Below, piece after piece: positions 22,924 to 33,472 of a stretch of DNA of 64,000 nt. The translations under genes and the position numbers were made by a program. The notes beneath the pieces are model-generated. The model made no database searches, was not told the origin of the DNA, and saw nothing but the letters and a program-made list of their open reading frames with translations. This DNA comes from Diplolepis rosae (taxonomy: Eukaryota > Arthropoda > Insecta > Hymenoptera > Diplolepididae). Position 1 is the stretch's first letter, and every line of letters starts with the position of its first letter. Location of the stretch: positions 2,170,001 to 2,234,000 of the forward strand of contig JAPYXD010000275.1 of assembly GCA_030998225.1 (NCBI GenBank), in the 5' to 3' direction.

Positions 22924-22997
22924 TTGACAACACGTATTTCTTGTGAATTTTACTTCGAAATCGGCAACTTTGCGATGAACATAGCGGTAAATTTATA

Positions 22998-24156
22998 TTG
23001 GGTTATCCCAGAAGTAATTGCCGATTTCACATATAGATATCTTTGACCATCTGTTTGAATGGCTTCTTTCAATGTCATGATTTTCCCTTCTGGCATTTTT
23101 TAGCTGGTACTCTTAGCTTGCTTTACAAAGAAGCTGCGCGTAATTTCGTTTACAGTTGTTAGTTTTGCATCAACTTTAAGATGGAGTGTAAAAACGAGCA
23201 TTTTCGTTCTATTTTGCTTTTTTATTTCCGTAAAGGAAAGAGCGCAGCACAGACTGCTAAAAAATTACGTGGTGTGTATGGTAAGGAAGCCTGAAGACAG
23301 ATACTGCCGAAATTGGTTTGATGAATTCCATTCCGGGGATATGTCACTCAAAGATGAGCAATGTGCAAGTCGGTCAAATGAAGTTGATGATGACCGAATT
23401 AAAGCCATAATCGAATCGGATCGTCATGTAACTGTGCGAGAGATTGAATAAATGTGAAGTGAAATAAATTCATTCAACGAAACGCATTAACACTTGTGAT
23501 TTGCATCTCACACGCAATGAATTCGATCCTTTTTTCAAACGAATTATCACTAGTGATGAAAAGTGGATTCTTTACAATAACGTTGTTCGAGAACGATCAT
23601 GGTCCAAGCGTGATGAACCACTACAAACCTACATCGAAAGCTAAATTGTATATTTTTTTAGCTGTTTCCAAGGAACCAAGCGATTAATTCGGATATCTAC
23701 TGTCGTCAGCTGAACAAATTGAACGCAGCGGTTAAAGAAAAGCGGCCAAAATTGATCAATCATAAAAGTGTAATTTTTCACGATGAAAACGCTACAACAC
23801 ACGCATCTTTAGCCATTCAACAAAAATTATTAAGGCTTGGTTGGGAAGTGATGTTACATCCACCATATAGCCCTGACCTTACACCATCAGATTACTATTT
23901 ATTTCGATTTTTGCAGAACTCCTTAAATGGTAAAATTTTCAATGATGATGAAGCTGTGAAATCGGACTTGGCTCAGTTTTTTGCCGATAAAGACCAGAAG
24001 TTGTATGAGCGTGGAATCATGAAGTTACCTGAAAGATGACAAAAGGTCATGAAATGAAATGGAAAATATATCTTTGTTTAAAGTTCATTCCTTGTATTTA
24101 AGAACATGTGTTTAATTTGTATGAAAAAGTCGGCAATTACTTCTGGGACAACCCAA
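22998..24156 (+). mobile_element. Mariner element, 1159 bp, nearly full length
   Basis: Terminal inverted repeats of about 27 bp, TTGGGTTATCCCAGAAGTAA at the left and the complement of TTGGGTTGTCCCAGAAGTAA at the right, each flanked by TA (22996-22997, 24157-24158). Size is close to an intact mariner. Lies in SPH-1 intron 3. Confidence 0.85.
23180..24039 (+). pseudogene. Mariner transposase, frameshifted
   Basis: Begins MECKNEHFRSILLFYFRKGK, the first helix-turn-helix, then shifts frame near 23275 into NWFDEFHSGDMSLKDEQ. The first catalytic Asp block reads SDEKWILYNN near 23556. The last part (23719-24039) has HDENATTH and SPDLTPSDYYLF, whose Asp spacing is one residue longer than the usual 34. 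Several stops lie between. A dead copy of a roughly 340-residue DDD transposase. Confidence 0.85.
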
Positions 24157-24376
24157 TAGGATAGCAGAGCATTGGGTAGAGCTAAAGAGTATCTGAGTGC
24201 TATCTTTGGAGCTTAAATGAATCTCCTTTCAATTTTTTTGTAGTTGTAATTCGTAATTTAATGTTGAAATCTGTAAAATATTATTTTTTATTGCACTAGA
24301 CCTAACTTCTATAAGGTTTTTTATAGTGTAAGCGCTAAAAGTGGTTTCAGCTTTGATAGCGCAGGTACTAACTGAG

Positions 24377-24472
24377 AGTCCGTCGCCTGATCTTGCACCA
24401 TTAGATTATCATTTATTTCGGTCCCTACAGAACCCTCTTATTGGTATAAAGTTGACTTTAAAAGAGGCCTGA
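24377..24472 (+). pseudogene. Mariner C-terminal fragment
   Basis: Thirty-one codons reading SPSPDLAPLDYHLFRSLQNP, the block around the last catalytic Asp of a different mariner copy. The expected PSD reads PLD, keeping the Asp. No terminal repeats around it. Confidence 0.7.
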
Positions 24473-25340
24473 GAAAATTACTTATCACTGTTTTTCACTT
24501 TTGCACTAAAATGCAAAGAAACTTTTTCCCTAACCCATTATTTTAGTTGACGAAACCAAAATTTTGTTGATTTAAATCAAATTTATTTGACGCAACCAAA
24601 GGCTTTGATCCATTCAACGAAATGGTTTGCTTGGATCAAGTAAAGTTCTTTTCTGTGTTTATGGACTCAGAATAAACCAAGTGTTGTATTTGCCTATATT
24701 TTGATGTAAAATCTACACTTTACCCCAGAATCTAGGCCTCAAGGGCATGTCAAATATCGATTAAATAACTATATAGAGAAAATGTTGTTTCACAGCTTTT
24801 TTCTGATACTGCTAATTACGTTTGAAACTTCAGCCAGAAATAATTATTACCATCTAAAATAAATCGCGGAAACTAAACTTACTAACGAATTTTCTGAAAG
24901 TCTCCTTAACGATGTGGTACATGTCCTTTAAGCGTATAATTTAGTGATTCTATAGAACATTTTGCAGCAAGGCAGGGAAAGAGGTGTTTTTATTTGAGTG
25001 CAAACATTGTGCAAGACAAAAATGCCTCGCCTCCCAATGTGCATATGTTATTTTTGCACTATCTGCATGGAAACTTCAACTTCCCAGGTCGGTATAACAA
25101 GTGCACAACAACTAATTCCCGAATCATTCTAGAATCATACAAATCGTGCGAGAATAGGGAGGTGGTATACGGATTCTCGCATAATCTGGGCATTCTAGAT
25201 TTTTCACATGGTAACTAAAAGCAATACGCAATAAATCTATCATCAGATCGATCATCAGATGTCTTTCATTTTGCCCTTGTACTAGATTAGTTCTTTTCGA
25301 TTGTTTGAAGTCTCAGTTCCCATGCGAATGGTGCAAAAAA
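24473..25340. other. SPH-1 intron 3, expected place of exon 4
   Basis: No recognisable elements. By comparison with SPH-2, the small exon 4 (29 codons there) should lie just upstream of exon 5. A short frame before the palindrome at 25341 reads SQFPCEWCK and could be its remains, but I am not confident. Confidence 0.25.
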
Positions 25341-25569
25341 TAGTATGTGTGGCAAGTACGCGAAGTTGGTGATTCTAGATGAGTGTGAAGTTTGCCGCTC
25401 AAGTAAAGCGAGGGTGACAATGACACTTATCTGAAATTATCTACGCGCACTTGCCACACAATGTACTATCCTTCAACACATGTCGAAAAAACGAACGTTT
25501 TCAAGCGTGTAGAGCGAGCTGGATGTGGTACACGCTCTAAAACGTGCATTTTTTGGACATGTGTTGAAG
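25341..25569. mobile_element. Two adjacent palindromes, likely one insertion
   Basis: The first (25341-25470) pairs TAGTATGTGTGGCAAGTACG with TTGCCACACAATGTACTA and contains GTGTGAAGTTTGCC...AAAGCGAGGGTGACAA. The second (25473-25569) pairs TTCAACACATGTCGAAAAAA with its complement. It lies immediately before the stretch homologous to SPH-2 intron 4, so it probably disrupted exon 4 of SPH-1. Confidence 0.55.
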
Positions 25570-25639
25570 AAAAGAGAATTTTACTATCTACATCTGCTCT
25601 TCACAAGAAAGTCATTAACTAAAACTTGTCAAAAATTAG

Positions 25640-25846
25640 TTTCCCTTAGGCAGTATTGCTGTGGTGAATGGGAGAATTATGGCAGTTTCGTTTATAGATA
25701 CCTATCTGAAGATTCAGTTTTACCGAATCCGCCAGATAGATTCTTCAATTGTTTCCAAGATAATATCTGATCCGTATATAAATGAAGCATACTTATTTCG
25801 GCAATCTGGAATCGGTTTGTTTGCTAATATTATTTTAAAAATGTGA
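25640..25846 (+). CDS. SPH-1 exon 5 (nucleophile-loop region, C-terminus)
   Basis: After an acceptor (AAATTAG) the frame reads FPLGSIAVVNGRIMAVSFID, which aligns with FPEGSIAIKGRNIIGFTCLD of SPH-2 and with the GDSGGPLV..G..VGI block of trypsins. The catalytic Ser motif is absent. The 60 bp before it resemble SPH-2 intron 4 (TTCACAAGAAAGTCATTAACT). Sixty-eight codons then a TGA at 25844-25846. That TGA lies within the terminal repeat of the element starting at 25843, so the present stop is at least partly supplied by the transposon. Same length as SPH-2 exon 5 within one codon. Confidence 0.7.
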   Translation, partial: FPLGSIAVVNGRIMAVSFIDTYLKIQFYRIRQIDSSIVSKIISDPYINEAYLFRQSGIGLFANIILKM

Positions 25847-26700
25847 CACGCTCCGAGAAGAAGACCCTAAGCGTCCAAAAATCGATTTCTGGATTGTGAT
25901 CGTTACAGATTAATTCAAGCCTGCTCTTTAATTATCTGTAGTCGGAAATAATTTTCCTTGAATATTTTGCAAGTAACAGCGCGTTTAACATTTTCTGTTT
26001 GTACTGCCGGTTGATTCTCTCTTTTCATGCACGTACATCGCTCTCATCGTATCCGCAAGGCGGTCGAAGCCCGGAAGGATTCGGGCATTAGAAAGAGATG
26101 CACTGACTGCACCACGTGGTTGAGAGCAGCATTACTTTCGTTCTTTTTGTCTCGTTTTTATCGTTATTAATCAACTGTGTTTAATGTCGCAAAGTTTTCT
26201 GACGTAAAAGTGTTAATTTAGTGACAACTTACAACGAGTTATGTCGAATAACGATGGATTTTTATCAAGAATATGAACAAATTATCGATGATAATTACGG
26301 ATTCCACGATGAAATTGCTTGTGATGATAATAATGTTGTTTCTGTAAGCACTTTTATACAAGAAAATTACTAGATTAAAAAATACACTTTTTCTTATAAA
26401 TTACATATAGTTGAATTTTTATTTCTGTGTTTATAAAATAAGTGTTTCAAAACTATCTTCATTCACCTACGAAATCTATAAAATTCAATCAGAACTGTAA
26501 CTGTTGTGTCTCTAAGCAAATGTGTAGTCACTCTATTTCTCTTGCCGAAAGCGGCCGAACACACGGACGTCGGCGTCGAGATAGCATGAGTGAGAGAGAG
26601 TCGGTTATATCGGAAACCAAGTCTAGCCCGCTCGCCTATTTTTTCCTTTCTCTGAAATTACCGCTGGGACGCTTAGGGTCTTTTTCTCAGAACGTGTTAC
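25843..26700. mobile_element. Non-autonomous DNA element, 858 bp, about 35-bp ends
   Basis: The left end GTGACACGCTCCGAGAAGAA and the right end (complement of GTAACACGTTCTGAGAAAAA) match over about 35 bp including GACCCTAAGCGTCC. AAAT flanks both sides. The interior has GC-richer subterminal zones and one 39-codon ORF (26254-26373) that opens MDFYQEYEQIIDDNYGFH and contains a possible donor GTAAGC at 26344. That ORF may be the surviving first exon of its transposase gene. Confidence 0.6.
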
Positions 26701-26860
26701 AAATAATATTTGCAATATTTGCAATATTATTTTATTTCATTATTTTACTTGTGGTTTGTCTTGCGTTATGTAAATAACACACAATGTTGTTAGAAATGTT
26801 TATAATTTTAATGTAATAGAAGATAGTAACACTTAGTTGCTTGATTGAAATAGAAATTTA

Positions 26861-27111
26861 CACTGCTAAAAATGTCTGCCGGCACTTTCAGAATGACGCA
26901 ACCATGGTTTTATACACTTGAAATTTCCTCAAATTAAGATAACTTTAAGAAAATTTACCACAGTATCATAATTTAGAAAAAAATTTAAGTTAATAATTAG
27001 TAAATTGTAAGTCACTTTTTCTCAAAATTATTGTAAATTTCATATACAATAAATTTCCTTAACATTTGTAAGTTACAAACTCTTTTTGATTGCAGAACAT
27101 TCCTAGCAGTG
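26861..27111. mobile_element. Short MITE, 251 bp
   Basis: Ends CACTGCTAAAAATGT and the complement of CACTGCTAGGAATGT, flanked on both sides by TTTA. The interior is AT-rich with weak internal pairing (AAATTTCCTTAA and similar). No coding content. Confidence 0.6.
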
Positions 27112-27330
27112 TTTATGTTAACCATATATACGAGGGCTGTTCAATAAGTACGTGACTTCTCGAATGATGGTGCTGTTATCGTAAATATGTTACTATACAA
27201 GAATGCCATCTAATATCAGTGCGTATACAAAGTTTCAAGTCAGTAGGTTAGTTAGAAATTTTTTTACAGACAGTTGAATTTAGTTTTTTATTATTAAAAC
27301 AAAACCATGAAAAAAGCAAGTTTCGCGTGC

Positions 27331-28834
27331 TGTTATGCGTAATAACTCAAACTCAACCTGGCTTGCTGTAATTCGACGTTATCAATTATTTTGGGTGATT
27401 GAATGAGCCTATTTTCGAGACTTGCTAAATCGCTGGCAGAATATTTATTGTCGTACGTGACGTTAAAATACTCAAAAGTTTTATATTTAATTGTGTTTCC
27501 TAGATAGAGTAAGTCGTAATTGTTGTAAAGTTTACAATTGTTTCCTAATAAAAGTGATGGTTCTGATATCTTTTCTTGTTTGATGTTATTTTTGCAAGCT
27601 GAATACTAGGTCTAATTCCTTTAAAGGGATAACGATGTAGCCGTTTGTTATGGGTATAAACGTTTCTCTGTGAAGCAAAAAGGGTGATTTTTTACATTTA
27701 TTATTGATGTATCACTTGAATAGGGTTGCTTCGTAGGTTTCGCTGTCTAATAATTTTATACTAGGTTGGTTTGTGGAACAAATTTTGTACTCGGAAATCT
27801 CTTTACAATTACTTACTGTCTCTTTGTCTGTTGGTACATAGGAGTCTGTATTTTATAATATAGTCATGGTCTGGTATCATGAAGAAGTAAACATTCTGTA
27901 CAGGGTGGGGGATGGAATTATTCTCTGGATTTGTCCCTCTTCTTTCTCTATAATCGGGATACTGACAACGTAGGTAAACAATCCTTTAATAATTGCTACG
28001 GTCGATGATGTCGATGATGTGCTGATAGTTGCTTTCTTCGGCGTCGAAGTGATATCTCATTCTTTGTTTTTCTTCGAACTCTCGGATAGTTTCCTTCAGG
28101 ATCTTTGGTGTGAGCAATTGCGGGTGTACTACTCCGTGTTTGCCGTCATTGATAAAATCAATTGCCGTGTCGATATCTTCGTTGGTTTCGTCTATCATAA
28201 TTACGGCTATTTCCAAATTGCTGTTAACAAAGCTGTCTCAGGATACAGCATTCACTCCTATGCTCAGATTTCCAGCTGGTTGTCGCTCGCTATTTAGATT
28301 CTTTAGTAGCTACTTGTGATTGACTGGTGTAGAATCCAAGATGAGTTTAAGAATTTTTGTGCGGTTTGACAACACAGTAGTTATATTTTTACTGTCACTG
28401 TAAACTTTATCAAATTCAGCATTTATTTGACGCAGATCATTTTCGTTGAGGGTTCCAAACAATGTTTTTGAAATATCTCCGACGAAGTTGGCTAATGCTC
28501 TTCGTTGCCTGGTTTGTTGTTTTCCTAAGAGCTTTATGAGAATGATATTTTTGTATCTTAATCTATTGTATCGATTCCTAACTAGACGTACATCATACAT
28601 GGGTGAAAATTCGTTATTGCATGCTGTTTCAGATAATCTAATAGGGGTGTCGATAGCAGTAAGTCGTTGGTCATTTGAAGTGAAATTTATCCCCATAACA
28701 AGTTTCCATGTTTCGTGGTAAAGGTGAACCTTTGACTGTTCTTCTATATAAACATTTCCTTTAAGAGACGTCAGAGTATAATTCGCCTGACTAATCATAG
28801 CTAGTGCTAGCAGCGTTATCGTCTGTATCAGCAT
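27331..28834 (-). pseudogene. Env-like frame of the errantivirus, broken and truncated
   Basis: A 174-codon frame at 28310-28834 starts with a hydrophobic signal-like segment and carries a basic furin-type cleavage site (RQRR) about two thirds along. This fits the insect errantivirus envelope family related to baculovirus fusion proteins. Frameshifts separate it from a second piece (27986-28216). Further out-of-frame similarity continues to the left junction. The membrane anchor end and nearly all of the following LTR are deleted. Described as a decayed fragment only. Confidence 0.7.
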
Positions 28835-30203
28835 CTGAAAAATACGGCATACATTGGTCTATGCGTATTCGAATGATCTTATCTTTATTTCTAACCCTTC
28901 GATTGTTATTGTCAATGTAATCTATGACTTCAAAAGGACCTTTCCAGGCAGGTTCTAATTTATTTTGCTTAGTGTTGTTGAGTGTTTTGACAAGATCCCC
29001 TGCTTTATATATTGGATGTTTTCTAGTTATATTTTCGTCGAGTCTCCTTTTTGTCTTTTCCATTTCTACCTGGATTCTCTCTCGGGTTTTGGATATGATC
29101 TCTTCGTGTTTCTTCTTTCATTTCCTTATCAGATCCTGATAAGTTAGGTTAGGTGAGGTGTTGACCGTTGACGGGATATTGGGTGTTCTTCCGAATGTTA
29201 ATTCATCGGGAGAATGTCCAATCGTTTGATTAGTAGTAGTGTTGATGACGAAATTGATGTATTTTAAGTTTTCGTCCCATTGTTTATTGTTTTCGGCAAT
29301 ACTAGTCTTGTTCAGGTTTACTAGTGTAGAGTGCATTCTTTCGGTGTTCCCGTTTGATTGCGGGTGGAATGCAGTTGTTTTAATATACCGAATGTTGAAT
29401 GCGTTTTCAAATTGTGTCATTAATTCCGATAAGAAGGTTGATCCTTGGTCAGAAAGTATGATCTTAGGTGCTCCTAAAGTATAAATGTAGTGATCGATTA
29501 AGGCTTCTATTATTGAATTCGTTGATTCATTCTGCAAATGTACGAGAACTGTATATCTTGTTAGTCTATCTTGCATACTAAGTATGTAACGATTTCCTTT
29601 TTGTGTTTCTGGGAGTGGCCCAAAGATATCTAGTGCCAATTTTTCGTTAGGTGCTAAAGGTATATCAGGTAATATGCTCTTCGCTTGATTCTTTATGCGC
29701 GTTGTTTTCTGTAGTTGGCAAATGGGGCAAGACTGCACGTATTTTTTAATTTCATTGTCCATTCCGAGCCATAAGTCGATGGTCTTAGCTTTTTCCAACG
29801 TGTTCTTTTCGCCAAGATGAGTGGAGTGTGCATCTTTGATTATAGCTTGCTTTTCTTCTTTTGTCAATTCTCTGGTAGGCGTTAAACATAAGTGGAAACT
29901 TAGGTGAGCGTAATAAGTTGAGAGAAATTCCATCATTTCCTGAAGTATTTTCTTTCGCAGTGGGGTAAATAGTGGGTCTTCGAAAATAAGCCTCATGATG
30001 GTTAATTTTTTGCTCTTAATTTTCTCTATAATCCAGCTTAAGTTTATGAGCCAATCTTCTTCATCATAGTCGGGCATTTCCTCCTTTTTTATTTCCTTCC
30101 ATAACTTTCCTATCGCGTTAGGTGTTGTCTTAACTTTGCCGAAGGTGGGTTGCAGTCTCCAATTTATAAATTCCGTATGCATGTTAAGTTTTTCGGTTGT
30201 CAT
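28791..30203 (-). pseudogene. Gypsy integrase
   Basis: A 361-codon frame holds the HHCC zinc domain (HSTHLGEKN with CPICQLQ, about residues 126-162) and the catalytic core: Asp in LALDIFGPLP, Asp in ILSDQGSTFL and Glu in NGNTERM, with exactly 35 residues between the last two. The C-terminal domain (KAGDLVKTLNN, LEPAWKGPFEVIDY) is in a separate frame at 28791-29063, after a shift near 29100. Core residues are intact but the gene is broken. Confidence 0.9.
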
Positions 30204-30831
30204 GTCCTGTAGATTCGTTCTCTGTTTCCTCCGAAGGTTCTCTCATCCTTCTTGGTGGTAAATTGATCTTTTCCTCTCCTTTTAGTAACCTATCTTCTGT
30301 TATAACTGGGCTACCGAAAATTTCGATTTTCTGTGGTTGAGTTTTTAATTCCGCAGTTCCATCTTCCTCATCGGATATTCCTGCTTCCCACATTGCTTGT
30401 TTTGAAATATCAGATGTTATAGGGAAAAGTCGGGATAAACAGTCTGCAACTTTGTTTTCTTTTCCTTTTACGTATTCGATGTCGTAATCGTATTCCTCCA
30501 TTCTCAATCACCATCGTAGCAATCTTGAGCTAGGATCCTTGACGTTATGGAGCCAGACCAAAGCTCTGTGATCCGTTTGGATTTTGAATTTGTTACCAAG
30601 GAGATACTGTCTCAAACGCTTCATAGCCCATACTATAGCTAAAAGCTCTTTTTCTGAGGTACTGTATCTTTCTTCAGCTTTGTTAAGAGTCCTTGAGATG
30701 AATAAACATGGGTGTCCATTTTGACTAAGAACTGCTCCTAAGTCTTGATTTGAGGCGTCAGTTTTTAAGGTGAATTGTTCTTTAAAATTCGGAAACCTTA
30801 ACACTGGTGCTGATATTAATGCATTTTTCAA
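30184..30831 (-). pseudogene. Gypsy RNase H and spacer
   Basis: The frame 30508-30831 carries FTLKTDASNQDLGAVLSQ, STSEKELLAIVWAMKRLRQY and IQTDHRALVWL, the acidic residues of Ty3-type RNase H. An in-frame TGA right after SSRLLRW interrupts it. The next frame continues with ENKVADCLSRL and a charged spacer leading to integrase. Confidence 0.85.
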
Positions 30832-31863
30832 GTCATAGAATGCTTCTTCGCAGTTTAATGTCCAGTCGAATGTTGTATCTTTTTGAGTTAGCTTAGTGAG
30901 TGGTCTTGCAATGCTTGAAAAGTTTTTTATAAATTTTCTATAGTATCCTGCGAGTCCTAAAAAGGATTGTTCGTCCTTTACTGTTTTTAATTATTTAAAG
31001 TTCTGTAATGCACTTAATTTCTCTGGGTTGTGTTTTACTTCATCCTTAGTAATTACATGTCCTAAATATTCCAATTCTGGTTTGAGGTATTCGCATTTTC
31101 TGGGTTCTAGACGTAGTCCTAGGGTTTTTATTCTTTCCAAAACCGCTTCCTTACTTTCGTTATATTTTTGAATAGTTTCGCCAAAAATTACTGTCATCTA
31201 TATATGCAAAGCATCTTGTGCCTATTAATCGTTTAAATGCATTGTCCGTCATCCGTTGGAATGTAGCTGGGGCATTCTTTAATCCGAAAGGCACTCTGTT
31301 GTATTCAAAATGTCCCTGAGATGTAGAAAAGGCTGCGTACTTCTTGTCGCTTTCCTTCATTGGGATTTGGTGGAATCCTGCTAAAAGATCAAAAGCTGAA
31401 AATAATTTTGCTCTACCAAGCTGATCCAATATATCGTCTATTACAGGTAACGGATATGCATCTTGATCCGTATCTTCATTGATTTTGCGGTAATCAATCA
31501 CCATTCGTAATTTATTACCTTTTTTAGGTACTATCCACAGTGGGGAGTTAAATGGTGATTGGGATTCTCTTATAATTCCTTTTCGTAAAAGTTTCTCTGT
31601 TTCCTGGAGTGAATATTCTCGGTGTTTTCCGGCAGTTTATGTGACCTTAAATTAATGATTCTTCCTGATTTCAGAACAATTTCGTGTTGTGTTAGGTTTG
31701 TGCATGGGAGTGGTTCGGTGTCCAAAGAGAATACTTCTTGGTATTTTGTAATCAATCTTTGTATAATATCTTTCTGATGTTCCTCTAAATGATCCAGTTT
31801 CGATATTTTAAAAATTTCCTGTAATCTATTCCATAGTTTGCCCTCCTTTTTCTGTGAATTCAC
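30832..31863 (-). pseudogene. Gypsy reverse transcriptase
   Basis: Three frames (31570-31863, 31160-31584, 30991-31197) together cover the RT fingers and palm. Visible motifs: MVIDYRKINEDTDQDAYPLP, FSAFDLLAGFHQIPM (first Asp), FEYNRVPFGLKNAPATFQR, and the active-site box as YIDD. Then EYLGHVITKDEVKHNPEKL. Frames break at about 31585 and directly after YIDD, so no full polymerase is made. Confidence 0.9.
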
Positions 31864-31866
31864 ATC

Positions 31867-32400
31867 TCAGGAATTAATAGTTAGTATTTGTTCATACTTA
31901 ATTCTGGCGTTTATTGGTTTAGATTCTATACAGTAATTGGTAATGGGTACAGAAATCTCGTTGTCCTGAATTCTATAAATTCCGTCTGGTATGTTTTCTT
32001 GATCTAATACAAGTATATCCTGATTTTGATCAGTCGTTGTTATTCTAAATACTTTTGCTGTCTTTCCAGGGATAAATTCTCCGTCTTCGTGGAGCGGTAA
32101 TTTTATGTTGTCGAGTATCGAAAATTCTGATGTTATTGCATAACGTCGATATTTATAAAATAATTTTATTCCAATTATCCCTTCTTCCGGAAGTGGGAAA
32201 TTGTCAGGTACAAAATGAAAAATATGTGATTGTCCAAAAAATGTTAAATTAACAGTTTCTGTAGAGATGTGTTTGTCTCTACCCATAATAAATTTTTTAA
32301 TGTATTTTTGCCTCTTATCGTCAATGGCAATCACTTTCTCCTTAATTAAATTTATTGCTGCTCCTGAGTTGACCAGCAGTCTGTGTTCTCCTGTTCTTCT
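31867..32400 (-). pseudogene. Gypsy aspartic protease region
   Basis: An open frame of about 155 codons plus an upstream extension that reads LLVNSGAAINLI. This is the position of the aspartic protease motif (V-D-S/T-G-A), but the catalytic Asp codon reads AAC, Asn. Downstream, GIIGIKLFYKYRR fits the I-I-G family motif. The rest (31867-32150) is a spacer that joins to RT. Confidence 0.7.
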
Positions 32401-32527
32401 TCTTGCTCGTATGGACTGGAGTCGACAGTATACGGCTGATATTCTGCTGATTCCTCGTACTCTATTTGTTCCTGTACTTCTTCTGGTGTCATTTGTAATG
32501 CATCCGTGTTTTCCTCTTGCACCATTC

Positions 32528-32943
32528 TCACTGGTTGTGGGGTCTTTTGACGGTCAGGCCGGGTTGAAAACCCTGTCTAATGTGACATTGGTTTGCAAAA
32601 TGACCTGTCTTGACACATTCATAACAAATCATTTTTACTCTGTCTGCTATTGGTAGTGAATGATTAGGTGTTCTTATTCCGTTAGTGTTGGCGTTAGATC
32701 GTGGCACTGGTTGCGGCCTTGGTAGGCCGTGATTAATTGTGTTCGTGCAGGTTGACTTTCTTCTAACCACATTTCGGTCTCTATGGTATGCGTCTGTACC
32801 TCCGTTATTGTATTCGGTTTTAGTAGTCGTATCCGTGTACCTATCTCTTTCTTAAGGTTAAGGAGGTATCGGTTCACTGCTTCTTGTTCTTCGAGCTTAA
32901 TTTTGAATCGACGCTCCGTGGGATTGACATCATGTGCCTATAC
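32528..32943 (-). pseudogene. Gypsy gag, C-terminal part with zinc knuckle
   Basis: Two overlapping frames (32674-32877 and 32528-32770). The second has a CCHC zinc knuckle, CYECVKTGHFANQC, spaced C-2-C-4-H-4-C as in retroviral nucleocapsids. The part upstream continues across the hAT insertion at 39039. Binds element RNA in related families. Confidence 0.75.
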
Positions 32944-33472
32944 AGCGTAACTAGTGATGGGAAGTATCCGGTAATACCAGGTATTACCGAATTCTGACCG
33001 GTATTACCGCGGTCAGATTGGTCAGACGTGGTAATTCTTTTATCTCGTAAAAAATATTAAATTTTACGAGGAAATAAAGATTGGAGACAATGAAACACAT
33101 TTTAAAGTTCAGTTTCAAATTATGTTCACTGCAGAAAATGACTTTGATAATTTGCTATTAAACAAAAATGTACAATAGGGTATTTGCAAAAAATTAATAT
33201 ACTTTTTTTTCAACTTCATTTATTAAATCTATTTCTTTAGAATTTATTGTATCCAAAATTAGAATTTTTTATCAACTAGTTGGATCAATAAACTAAATTG
33301 AAGTTTGAATATTTACATGGCGCGCGAAAACGATTTTGATTGGCTACCGAGGTCAAGTCGCGCCGTGACGTCACCATTGCTATAGTATACGATATACTGC
33401 CGTTCCCGCCACATCTGTCTAGAGTCTTCAAGTTTTGTGCCCTTTTTTTTTATTGAAATTTTACATGTTATC

